DNA from: Marsupella aquatica
Taxonomy: Eukaryota; Marchantiophyta
Assembly: GCA_973895155.1 (NCBI GenBank)
Contig: OZ316893.1
Coordinates: forward strand, 25,420,001-25,484,000
Length of the DNA: 64,000 nt
Direction of reading: 5' to 3'
How positions within the stretch are numbered: the first letter of the stretch is position 1; each line of letters opens with the position of its first letter. The position numbers and the translations under genes were made by a program. The notes under the pieces are model-generated. The model worked only from the letters and a program-made list of their open reading frames with translations. It was not told the origin of the DNA and searched no databases. This document shows, piece by piece, positions 11,652-23,400 of the stretch.

Positions 11652-14600
11652 CTAGAAGAAGTCGAAATCCATGTAAGAACTTCCAGACTGTGAAGAGGAG
11701 TGCGGCCCGTCTGATGTATTGTTCTCCACCGCAACAACAGCAAGAGCTTTCTTCTCAGCAGGTGCTGTGGTTTGAGATTCACCCTTCGATGGAGTTTTAG
11801 GCGGTTGTCCTTCTTTGGAATGATCCCTCCTCGAATGCGTTACCTCCAGCTCGAAGGGCTTGGGAATGTCAGGAGGAGTAGTACAACGAATGAGAGCCCA
11901 ATTCACTCCTTCGAAAAATGGATGCTGCTTGATTTCACCAGCTCCCCGCTTATACGCCAGCCTATGCATGGGTTCTTTCACTAAAAGACCTCTAATCAAG
12001 TCCCTCGCCGCGAAGCTCACCCCGGATGTCTCAGGAAATTTCAACGGTTGCCCAACTACGTTGAAAAGAGTTGCCCGGTTACCTGTTCCTTTGAAAGGAG
12101 TCTTCCCATGCAGAAGCTCGTAAAGGAAAATTCCAAATGTCCACCAATCAACGGCACTGCCATGACCCTCGCCCTTGATGATTTCGGGGGCAAGGTATTC
12201 GTGAGTACCAACGAAGGACATAGACCGGGCAGACGTCGGTTCAGCTATCAGCTCTGGGAGGGGAGTTACTTGGTGGTGGACGTCGGACTTAATCCGAGAG
12301 ATTCTAGGTTTTTCAGATTTCACTTTCCTGGTTCTAGACAGGATCATTTTAGGAATGAAGCAAGAGGGTTGTACACAAGCAGGCTGAATGCAGGCAGGAG
12401 TAACACAAGATGGCTCCACACAGGTTGGCGAAATGCAGTAGGCCGGAATACGGCTGCGTGGATCTGAATCACTCCACTGGCCCTTGACTAGCGTTGGGCT
12501 TACCACGCATCGCAGTGAGAGATCAAAATCCGAGAGCATAATATGCCCGTCTTCTCGAACTAGAACGTTCTCCGGTTTCAAGTCCCTGTACACTACCCCC
12601 ATCATGTGAAGATACTCCAATGCCATCAGCACCTCCGATGCATAAAATCTGCACAACCATGAGCAGAATTACGCAACACCGTCAGCAAGCGAGCCCCAAT
12701 CAGGACATGCCCCTGGCTGCAGCAAGGATCAAAACGCGGCAACAAATAACAACAAACTAGAATTCACTAAAGAAGAATGCAATCAATTCAGGCTACCACG
12801 ACTCGGCCACTAGCCTTTCAACAGCAACAGTGACATAAAGAATGGTAGATTAGGTCCTCTGCTACATTTCGTGGAATGAGGGGACATAGCAGCAAACATA
12901 CCACGAAACCTAGGTTCATTACCATGAAATGGGAAACTAAGAATGCAAAATCACGTCAACACTTGCCATGACAATCATCGACTCTACGCTGCCTGAAGCT
13001 GTTGAGACTTCAGAAAACTACTCGTTGGACAAATCGAACAAGTCCACATTAAAAGTAATTGATACCTCGGATCCACTGCCAAATTGCCTATACGCTTTGC
13101 CATGGTGTAGAAAATTTGCGTTGGAAACAGGGAAGCAAATTTGAGTTAAAAGGATGCAGACCAAACTGATGCTTTTCCTAGTAGAAGACGGGGACGCTGC
13201 ACCTAACGCTACCGACTCCTGCCCTTAGAAGAAACCGCGTGCCGTAGCGGGCTCACAGTCACTAGAACAGATTTATAGCTTCCCTACATTGAAAGAAGTC
13301 CACTTCCTCCACGCAGGAGGGACGACTCCATCACCAAGGCCCCGGAGGGATCCAGAAGTACGAGCAACTCGTAACAAGCATTGATCACTGCCCTGCTCTG
13401 TCCATTTTATCCGCAGCCCCACAGGGTGGTGTCTGTGAAGGACAATCCTTCGCAAGACCTAAGGAATCGGCGCTCAAAAGGACTCTGGATACTCATTACC
13501 ACGGTGACAACTGACTTAACTGTTCAGCTTACTACACACATCTGCAGGATCATCCAGCCCTTATTTGGCTATCTAATTGCACCCAACAGCCTGTCACCGG
13601 GATAATACTGGCAGTCACAAAATAGAAGGACATCGATTATCGGCGTTCTTAGCCGACTACGATACAAGTTGAGAAATTTAATCTCTACCGAGAAAAATTG
13701 GAGCTAGTCACAACACTAAATCTAGAGCCTAAGATACTCCTCTTCGTAGCATGCCAGGGTAAGGTGTAGAGGATAGTGGATGAGGTCATTCCCGTTCCTG
13801 ACCTGTCGGTAGAATCCACGACGTGCCAGAGGTACATTGAAGCCTCCAGGACGAGCACAACATCGGATCCGTTGTTGAAAACCCACAGGTCCATGTTGTC
13901 CAATAACTGAGAGGCTGAACTACAACAGAGGAAACCAAGGACCGAGGAAGCCTATACTAAAGAATGGACGTACGCGCTCAGAACTAATGACATAACCACA
14001 AAGTTGCTGGCAATCCTATTTCTGACGAAGAAAAACGAGAAGTCTACCGAACAACCTGACATCGGAGAAGACAACCAAGGCAAAAGCTTCGAGGTGAGAA
14101 TGCCAGCAACATACCGTGCAGCAGACTCCGTGAAATGCTTGCCGGGTTGCCTTTGTCGAAGCGTATGTAGATCACCTCCAGTGCAGAACTCCATGACGAG
14201 ACATGAAAATTTCTCCGTCTCGAAATGCGTGTACAAGGTGGGGAGAAAAGGATGATCTAACAATGCCAGTATCTCCCTCTCCGTTTGGGCTCTCAGAAGC
14301 TTCTTACGACTAGCGAGAGAGCCCTTGTCCATCACCTTCATGGCAAAATAGCAGTTACAACCTCTGAGCTCAGCCAAATACACGCTGCCAATGTCCCCGC
14401 ACCCAAGACGTTTCAAGAGCTTGAAGTGGTTCAACCCCAGCTGGCCATCTCGGGCCTTCACAGCCTGTATGGCCTCCCATCTCCTGTCATTAGACTTGTG
14501 TGGCTTGTTATTCCCACTGTTAAAACTCACACTGCTGGTGAAGCTCTCGTTGCTGTCACTCACACAGCTACTCGTGCTAGCCCGACTGACGCTGCTGGTT

Positions 14601-14887
14601 TTCACACTCTCGCATGACTCGAGCCTACCACTGCTTTTCGCACCCAAGCTCACCTTCGTCCCCTCCATGGTTCCATCGCTCATTTTTCCACTAAGACTAG
14701 TCTTCGCGCTGTTCAAGCCCGTGATGCTGCTGAGACTGCTCTTGGTCGTCACATCAATGCTACCGTTCGAGCTCGTCGTGTCACTTGAGGGGGCCGACTG
14801 ATGATCCCAACTAAGTTTGCGCCCAATCTCCACACTGGCCATATCCTCGTGGTTTCTAAACGCTTCGATGATGGGGGAAGTAGTCAT
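11652..14887 (-). CDS. D6PKL: AGCVIII (D6PK-like, AGC1 clade) Ser/Thr protein kinase
   Basis: Two exons, 14887-14115 and 12648-11652, joined GT-AG with the split arginine codon intact; 589 residues. Residues 1-150 are Ser/Thr-rich and low in complexity. The kinase domain starts near 155: glycine loop GCGDIG at 162-167, ATP lysine in FAMKVMDK at 184, catalytic VYRDLKPEN with Y in place of H at 278, and SDFDLSLRC with DFD instead of DFG (298-300), the hallmark of plant AGCVIII kinases. An insert of about 110 residues separates DFD from APE (411-413). It carries six Cys-x-x-Pro-x units at 329-358. The protein ends in MDFDFF, a PDK1-docking type hydrophobic motif. In flowering plants, relatives phosphorylate PIN auxin carriers at the plasma membrane; the role here is inferred. 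The first in-frame ATG is 14887; MASVEIG, 15 codons later, has a better start context. The 1466-bp intron holds nothing I recognise. Confidence 0.93.
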
Positions 14888-17329
14888 TGATCGACTACGC
14901 CCGCCACACCACTGCTCTCTACCTTCCTGACTGCCTGCCTCGCACCCTCTCCTAGATGTCCTGGCAGACCCAACCAACCTGATACGTCCCTGAAACGTAT
15001 CACCCGTCAGGTAGTGCTAGCTCGGCCATTGTCCACAACTTCGCTACCTCGACCTCCTTCGTTGAGCCTAGTTCGGACGGTACTGCAACAACTAAAGTAA
15101 TTCCTCCCAGCTTCCGAAAACTCGAATGAGTTTAAGTTGGTGCTTAGGAAAGAGCTCCAAAGAGCACATTAGCTACCGGTCAAAGCACTGCCGCGTACAC
15201 AACAATGGGGAGGTGGGTGGTCCTGCGCTTCAAAGGGAACCCAGTGTTTCACATCTCACTACCAAACTACGCTTCCTCCGCCGTTCGCTGTTCTGTTCTG
15301 TACGCGCACAAACATACCCAGAACTGCATCAGTGTCCTGGAACAGAGAGCAGGGACCTTGATCGCCAAGGCATCAGAACAACGAGAGACGACACACGCAA
15401 AAGAGTACTTGAGGCCTAGGCAATCATGAACATGTCCATGACAATAAAAGCACCATCCGACCATTTAATGCGTAGATTCGGAAACGCAGATGACACCAAG
15501 GGGTGAGGAATTTCCGAAGAGACCGACGGGAGACAATAATCCCGCATGCTTGTGTAGGATATGAGACCAGCAAATGACACAAATCAGGAGGACGACAAGC
15601 AGAGCAGGAAGCAAAACCGCTACACGGTCATCATGAGCAGGTAACTAGCTACTTGCCCTGGTGACAATCAAGTACGAGCACTTGAGCAGCGGGCGCAGAT
15701 TTGTCAGAAAGAATATCAATGCGTTGTACGTACATACCTTCGAAAACAAACGAGTGGAACAGCCTGACACGGTGCCTGCCTGCTACTGCAATGTCGTGGC
15801 TGATGCCGCTGCTGCACTGTAGTCAGCTCTTGCAACGATAAACCGAAACCTGGATAGGAGAATGAACCCCCGAAAAACCATGAGACAGAGGCAACGCCAG
15901 TGACAACAGATGTCTTTCAAGCAACGTGGTGGAGAAACAAATCCACGAAGGGGAATCGAGATCGGAAAATGAGAACTCGCAGCGCTCGGATTACACAAGC
16001 TTAGTGTGACCCTACCCAGCCCCTACAGAGCGCAAACAGACCTAAAGTTATGTGTGCACAACACCAGTCACACAACAGCACGACTCCTCGATAGGATATC
16101 CTCTCTCCCTCCCGCCAGCCAGCCCGCAGCGCGACGGTAAAGCAGCGCAGCCCTTTACCACACGGCTAGGGAGAACTCAGGACGCATCTAAACTAATAGA
16201 AGTAATCATAGAAACTGGCTACACTGCACATGTTCACGGCCGGAGGTAGCGTCAGCGCACGGCCTGCCTGCTCGGAGATAGTGGCACAATCAACAAACTA
16301 ACCGTGCCCCCAGGCCCCAGCCTCTCACCTCGACACGGGAAGAAAGCAAGTCAGAATTGGAAGTGATGATGATGATGCCACCCGGCCGACAAGCTCGAGA
16401 AGCGACAGAAGCATGCAAGCAACAGCAACCAGGCCATGACCCCACCAGCACTAGTGCAATAACTAGTCACGCCAAGGAAACTAAAAACAGAACCCATACA
16501 TAAAAAAAACCAACTAATAAGACGAATCCGCGCTTCGTCTTCGGTTCCCGGAATCCTAAATCACTGCCCCTCTCAAGCCCTTCTGAGATATGCTCTCGCT
16601 ATTATCGAAGTGGGACAGCGAGGTTAGAACCGAATCACTTGGACCCGCACCTTGAATCCTCAAATGATGAGAAATGTGGTAGCCCTTCTTCTCTCTCGAA
16701 GGACGCAGGGGAATGTCAGTTGCTCACTCGCTTTCTAACTTTCTCCTGGACAAACGCTTTCCGGATTCCTCGCATTCTACAGTGTCTTGTCTCTCAGGTG
16801 CTCTGCAAGTGAACCCTCCCCAACAACGATTTCTGGACCTCTTTCCGCTCCGCCTTCTCTACCCCTCACAATCAAAATCTTCCTCTCACGTGGTGCTTAC
16901 GATAACTTTTTTAACACCCCCTGATGCGGCCCCGACAGAACGACCATATCTGCCGGTCCATCACCCTCTCTCCACGCTTTCTCGATCTTCCAAACCAACA
17001 CAATCCGCTGATCTCCTCGTTGTGAGCCAAGGATTCACCGCAAAACAACAAAACGATGCCGTTCTTCAAGTCCAACCACATCAGGCTTCCGCTCTTTCCT
17101 GATCTCCTCCTCGCGCAGCAGCACCTTCTCCCTAGAGTGAGTTACTTGCCGCCCATGATCCCCTAGATTTCGCTCTCGACTCCATAGCCTGCTGCCGAAG
17201 AGAGTCTAGCCCTTCGAAGCTGATGAGAGAGCACTGTACTCTACTGCCGATCCTCTAAATCCGTTGTGCTCGCGAAGCGGCCATAGCCCGACCGAGGGGT
17301 TGACGGGAAGAGCGAAGGAACCCAGTACA
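14888..17329 (-). other. upstream region of the kinase gene (5' leader/promoter zone)
   Basis: CpG-containing single-copy-like sequence immediately 5' of the minus-strand kinase. The coding frame remains open for 30 codons upstream of the first ATG but only from a TTG, so I do not extend the gene. Pyrimidine-rich stretches and candidate acceptor sites would allow an intron in the 5' leader, but none can be proven from sequence. A 129-codon plus-strand frame at 16713-17102 shows no family motif and I do not call it a gene. Confidence 0.4.
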
Positions 17330-18440
17330 GTCGTACTGCGCAGTTTTCTCAAACTCCAGTAGACTACAGTAGAAGATCTGCCCCACCGACTTTGCTTTAA
17401 CTGCAGTTCGCGAAACCCCATGCCCACAAGCTACCCGGAGTTTCTTCAAACTACAGTAGACTGGAGGCACGCACAAGAAGACATGCCCCACCGACTTTGC
17501 TTAACTGCAGTTCCCCAAACACCATATCCCACAAGCTACTCCATATCCCACAAGCTACTGTAGTTTCTTCAGACTACAGTAGACTAGAAGCATGCACAAG
17601 AAGACCTGCCCTGCCAACTTTGCTTTAACTGCAGTTCGCGAAACACCATGCCCACAAGCTACGAGTTTCTCCAAACTACAGTAGACTGGGGTCATGCACA
17701 AGAAGACATGCCCCACCGACTTTGCTTAACTGCAGTTCACTAAACACCATGCACACAAGCTGCTTTTCTGAAACTACAGTAGAGTTCAAGCATGCACAAG
17801 AAGACCTGCCACTCTGGCTTAGTTTAACTGCAGTTCACAAAATGGCATACCTACAAACTAGTTTTCTCAATAGACAGTAGAGTACAAGCATGGACAAAAA
17901 GACCTGCCACCCCAACTTAGTTTAACTGCGGTTCATGAACCATCATAACAATAGGCTGATTCCTCCAACTACAGGAGTGTACAAGCACACACAAGAAGAC
18001 CTGCCCACTGACTTTGTTCAACTGCGGTTCACCAAACACCATAGCCACAAGCTAGTTTTCTCAAACTACTTTACAATAGAAGCATGCACAAGAAAGACCT
18101 GCCCTACCGGCTAAGTTTAACTGTGGTTCACCAAACACCATACTGTGATAAGCTATTGGGATCTTGTCTCCTACTATGACACTTTCTGTTCATTGGCAGC
18201 TAGATTGGCACTGCAATATATGCATAAATGTGGTATGGAAGCCCCCTCAGTTATTTTAGCTGCAGTTCACAAAGCACCATACCAACAAAGCTAGCTACTG
18301 GGATCCTGTCTCCCCATTCGGTGCTTCCCATTTGGCGCTTTTTGGTAGTGTAATATATATGTTATGAAGGCAGCCTTAGTTTTTCTCCTATGAGAAGTAC
18401 CAAAGACCTGCCCCCAACTATGGGTCACTAAACACCATAG
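17330..18440. repeat. tandem satellite-like array, unit about 99 bp
   Basis: About nine to ten copies of a unit containing TTTAACTGCAGTTC, CAAACACCATGCCCACAAGCT, TTTCTCAAACTACAGTAGA and GCACAAGAAGACCTGCC. The CTGCAGTTC-type landmark lies at about 17402, 17505, 17630, 17730, 17829, 17928, 18022, 18121 and 18260, so the core spacing is 94-103 bp. One unit is lengthened by a local duplication of CCCACAAGCTACTCCATAT, and the last spacing is 139. Copies on the left match one another best; those after about 18,120 are eroded. The array lies 2.4 kb upstream of the kinase start. Confidence 0.88.
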
Positions 18441-19126
18441 TGAGAAGAGACTGTATGGACAATCAGGCTTGCGCCAAAAGTATATAATTATTGAAAATCT
18501 GAGTTGTAGGAATCTGAGTTGGGGAAAATTTTGGGGAAATGTATACATTTGTAGAAAAATTCCAAGGCCTATATTAGTAAGATCCTTGGAGTATTTTGAT
18601 ATAGAACACTGATTACATGTTTTGTAAAGTTCAAAAATGATATCTGGAGAAATTTTAAAAGCAAAATATAATTTCTTCATGCAGGGATACCCAAGGCTGA
18701 TAGTCCCTGCCATATTCCATTCTATTGCTTCTTGATTGGTCAGTAAAGAAGAGCACTCAAGACCAGAATAAGGAAATAAAAGATATCATTCATTTAACTC
18801 AATTGAGCCAAAACCCGCCCCCAGCTCCTTGGGGCTAAACTATTTTCCCTACAAGGCTGTGCTTTAAAGTGAACCACTTAAAAAAAAATGTATTTCATTC
18901 ACCCTCAATTGAAATAAAACCCCACCCCTAGCTCCTCAGGGTGAAGATCCCCCCCTCAAGCTCCCCAATCATTGCTGCTCACCCCCTTAACACCAGGCTT
19001 GCTTTGAGAGTGAACTGGGATCCAAAGTTCAAATACTTGTATTTGACCTTGACCGGAGATGATGAGGCTTCTACAGGTCTAAATTTCTCTGCAACTGCCC
19101 ATACTGTCTCCAGTGAGTGACAATAC
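18441..19126. other. intergenic, no gene supported
   Basis: CpG-poor AT-rich DNA between the 99-bp array and a small duplication. A minus-strand frame of 140 codons at 18291-18713 overlaps the eroded end of the array and has no recognisable motif. Confidence 0.45.
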
Positions 19127-19265
19127 TGCCAAATGTAGTGTCTCTGCTGGTCATCATACATCAAAATATGATAATATACAGTGTGCACTCATTGATGCCA
19201 AATGTAATGTCTATGCTAGTCATCACACATCAAAATGTGATAATATACAATATGCACTCATTGAT
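19127..19265. repeat. two-copy tandem duplication, 69-bp unit
   Basis: TGCCAAATGTA followed by TCATCATACATCAAAATATG and ending TGCACTCATTGA occurs at 19127-19195 and again at 19196-19265, with about ten differences. Confidence 0.8.
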
Positions 19266-19329
19266 TGAGAAAAAACAACCAGGTTTATCATGGTTGGGGA
19301 GTTGCATACACCATATATGTCATATTTTG

Positions 19330-19960
19330 ATGTGTAGTTATCGAGACCCCACACTATATTCGGGTTGTCGGCCTCCATCCATTTGGGGATATCGGGTGAG
19401 TAAGGGAGTCTCACGGAGGTTATTGACCTTTCCCGGCCACCGCCGAAGATGCTCTTACCTGCGCGGCTTCAGCACGCATCACGGTAAACCGCAAAAGATG
19501 CCCTAACTGCAGCATTCAAGTGACTCAACTCAAGGAGTGCAGGACCGTAGTTCTGAGCCAGACTCTACAGTTGCTGACGGCTGACACCGCTTACAGTCAT
19601 GAACCGACGGCAGTGCTGTACGGCGACTATTTAGCAACTGTGGTTAGTTTGTCTTCGGTTCAGTTGACAGCAACGACAAGGAACGTATGACCGATAAGGT
19701 ACTGCACAGTAGCGCCAGTCTCGGGTTTCATTCGACTGAGCGAATAAAGGACGGCGAATGGCGTACCACACACGGCCATGCGACCTTGGCCATCCAAAGC
19801 CCGTCCCCTCCCGAGCGCATCTTGACCGTCAGTCCAAAAACCGGACGGAGTGGATGCAACGCATCTTCGTCAACGTCCCCTCCTGAAGGACAACACGGAC
19901 TACCGTCGGAGGGCTCGCATCGCATCGCGGACTCTCTTTTTCTTTCCGTAGCGTGATGTG
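19330..19960. other. isolated GC/CpG-rich island, coding status unknown
   Basis: About 630 bases rich in CpG stand between CpG-poor flanks on both sides. An 89-codon plus-strand frame from an ATG at 19687 to 19956 is rich in Ser, Pro and Thr, and a minus-strand frame of 91 codons overlaps it. Neither shows a motif I recognise. It could be an exon, a promoter island of an unresolved gene, or a recently arrived unmethylated segment. Confidence 0.35.
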
Positions 19961-20165
19961 TACAATTACTGTATCCCTTGGATCGGGGGAACTGACAGTT
20001 CAACTAATACTGAAGAGATTCCATATCTTCTCCCAGTTGGATGCTTTTATTTCGTTTATTTGGACATGCCGCCCTTAGGCCTTAACTGTGCCCTCTTTTC
20101 TTGTCAGTAAAGAGTCCTTTCAAGAGGGAAGCATTTTATATATTCTTGGATTGGATGGATAAGAC

Positions 20166-20470
20166 CACAATGTGTCACCATGCAAGTTGAATGGACCTTT
20201 CAGCTTTTCAGACCCAAAGGTGTGACCATTCACAGAAACTAAATAAACACACCACAACCCAAAGTGAAGCAAATGTGCTCTATTTGGGTTGTGGTGGCCC
20301 ATCAGAGTTAACTGTCAAACTTCGAGAACTATACAGGCTTCTGTTTTTAAGGGATGCTGACACCCACAATGTGGAATCATGCAACTTGAATAGACCTAGA
20401 AGAATTTGAAACCCAAGGTGTGATCATTGATAGTATGGAAACATGGTGGAGGTTCCAAAAATGTGGTCAA
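20166..20470. repeat. diverged duplication, offset about 200 bp
   Basis: CACAATGTG, then CATGCAA-TTGAAT-GACCT, then ACCCAA-GGTGTGA-CATT occurs at about 20168-20235 and again at about 20368-20435, with many substitutions. TTTGG-TTGTGGTG--CCAT also recurs after each copy. Confidence 0.55.
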
Positions 20471-20499
20471 TTTGGATTGTGGTGTTCCATTAGAATCTC

Positions 20500-23400
20500 A
20501 ATAGGACACGCAATATTTTTGTGCGTCAAGCCCGAGTGAAGTGTAAATCTCAGAACGACAGAGCTCAACTATCAATCCTCAGGCGCTATATTCCCTCTTT
20601 AAATTGAAACAAATATAACATAGTACGTTGTCCAATTTCTCCATTGCAACGCCATTACTGCAGGAGTTCTCTTGATGCATACGGGAATGGGATGTTTTCA
20701 TTTTATTCTAGAGTGATCCAGAGCCAAGGTTTTTTATATTTAAAATCCCTACAGTAGTGGGAGTTGAAAAATTGATGCGTGCCTTTCTTGGGCGGTATTT
20801 CCAGGCTTTGTGCTTCAACCTCTCACATTTCTGTCTCACATGTTTCACCTCCAAGGTGTTGTAAACTCATGGTTGTTCCTTAGCGCCACTGTCCATGACA
20901 AAACAATCTACCAGGTTTTGCCATTTTTAATATTTTTTTCCTGAAATTGTAGAGCAAAGTCTAATGATAGAGGAATGTGAAAAGGGGAGACATCTTGGAC
21001 ACTTCTCCTTTTGCATGGCTAATGGTGGTTTCAGCCAATTAATACTTTCTTTCATTTCCCTGTCCTAATTTCTATATTTAGCCACATTTCTCATATTCTT
21101 GTTTCCCCTGAATGGATAAATTAAAAAATATATGAAAAACACAAATGTGTAAAAAAATGTGGTAGCCATTTGAGTTCTCTCCCAAACAAAGAGTATCTTC
21201 AAAATCGTTTCCTAGCCAAGAATCGAGATCCATATGCCAAGATGGAAACTTATAACGTCCAACGTTTTCAAGATACCGAAGGTCTCCTTCCCCCTTCGCC
21301 ACTATCACTCAAAAAAAAATTAAAATAGCACCAAACGCCACTTAATTTTCACTCCAAACAATGAGACAAGACGACAACAAAAGAATGTCCTCAAGGGACA
21401 AACATGTTTCTGACTCTTGGATTCCATGTCCAACATGTTTTATTCTTGGGTATGTGCCAGATATTCTGGGAATAGTCACTTGGTATGACTTAAACAGTCA
21501 GCCAGCGAAGTTGGAAGACCCCGTCAAATTGACTCCACAAGTGAAGAAGATGCCTTTTATGATTGATTTGAGTAAGTTGTTGCTCATTATAAGAGATGCT
21601 CATGACAAATCCATGCAGTGATGCCCAAATCAGTAAAACAATAATACAACTCCACTTGAATTTGGCTTCTTGTTGTATTTTACTCCGTCAGTAGTCTAAT
21701 TTGGTTCCCTTAAGTGTCCAAATTTTGGCCATAGTTAAGTGGAAACCTAATTTGAAGACCTTCAACGACTTCTATGAAGAACAGGTCATGTTTTATGCCT
21801 GGCGTGAAAATGCTTGGATGAGGGTTCAAAACATTATTCCTTTCAATAGGATTTCAATGAAGCCTGGAGTGCCTTTCTTTTCAAAATATGTTTTTTAATT
21901 ATCTACACAATAATTTATAATCAAAGTCAACCATTCATGGCATATTTTGTTAAGTGAAACATTGGTCTTAATTTAGAAGATAACAAATTCGTATGATATT
22001 TTGACTATAATTGTGAATAAGGTTGGCATGGGGACTCTGGATACAAGGAACCTTTCATCTCCATATTTGATATTTAGAATATGATTATGCATAGGGCGGC
22101 ATGGGGAGTTTGGGACAAGGAGCACTTCCTGTAGATATGCTTAGTTATTGCACTAATTTACGTAAGATTTAATATGACCCCAAGAAGTATTTGTCTCCCT
22201 TTGGGATAATCAGTTTTTTTATTAACCTATCCCCCAAACTATCCAATACTAGTAAAGTGTTCCAAACAAAATAATTATCAATGCTCCCCCCCCCCTCCTC
22301 CTGTTGTAGTTAACTTGTATACAGGTTCCCATTGTCATGTAGCAATCTGCTTTTGGCTAGTCTTAACCCAAGTGAGCCCCCTCTGCCCCTAAACCTCATT
22401 GCAGGGCACAATCGCACGCCCGGGAGGGGCGAAACATGTCATTTTTTTCTCAGCACTCCCTTCACAAAGATAATACACTTTTGGTCTCATTTTTACTCAG
22501 GAAAATGCATTGGAAGGGGAAGGGGGACCAAAGGGGGTTGCGGGTTAACTCTAGCCAGTAGCAACCTGTCATGTGTGTTGGGGAAAATTGTCACGAAACA
22601 ACAATGAGCGCAACCAGCAAGCATGAACACAACCGACACCAAGATACGTGGTTCACCTTCGTAGAGGCTCCATCCAAAAGAACACACAAAAGTTTTACTA
22701 AGCTTTTGTCACCATGGTCTCACAAAGCTTCCTTGCACAAGCTCCCCTCCCAGTATCTGCTAGTTCCCTCACTTTAGTATATTTGACATTCTGGGGAACA
22801 GGTTAATAAAAAGCTATTAGGGTAATGCCCTGTGTTCATCTGATATCAGTGATATTTTACTCTTCGGACTAGCCACATTCATTTCTGCAGGTTAGATCCC
22901 ATTATGTCTAATAGTACTGAGGGCTTTAGCTAATGGGGTTTGTGGACACGGTAGGTGGAAAATTGACTAATGGAAGACAAAAACCCTAGCCAGATTTTCT
23001 GTGGAAAGTAACCAGAAATTGACAATGAGCTGGAATTCGGTGAATGTTGGCCACCAAAAAAATGCAGTGACTTCATGATTTACGGGGCACGCCCACCAAG
23101 TTTGAGCCCCGGGAGAAATAATCCCCTCAAAGTAACCACACAAGTATGCAAAAAGCTAAAGAGGGGGAACAGTCACAATTATAACCATGATGCAAGGAGA
23201 GACCATTTTTTGGCAGTAACGCCTCCCCATGCAATCTCCACTGCCAACTATTTATCCTTGCCTCGGTGGGTTTGTTGGAAAGAAGGATCTCAATGGTTAA
23301 CCTTTAGACTATCAACAATATGATTTATTTGGTCAACTCTGTACTTTGGATTGAGGGCCCTTTTTTGCAATTTTCAATTTTAATTTGGACTGAGGCCCCT

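Noticed and set aside
12048-12467. 139-codon plus-strand frame within the kinase
   Set aside because: It is the antisense of kinase exon 2 and has no independent features.
14391-14801. 136-codon plus-strand leucine-rich frame
   Set aside because: Antisense of the Ser-rich kinase N-terminus; its Leu/Ser bias follows from that.
16713-17102. 129-codon plus-strand frame upstream of the kinase
   Set aside because: No recognised motif; composition is like translated noncoding pyrimidine-rich DNA.
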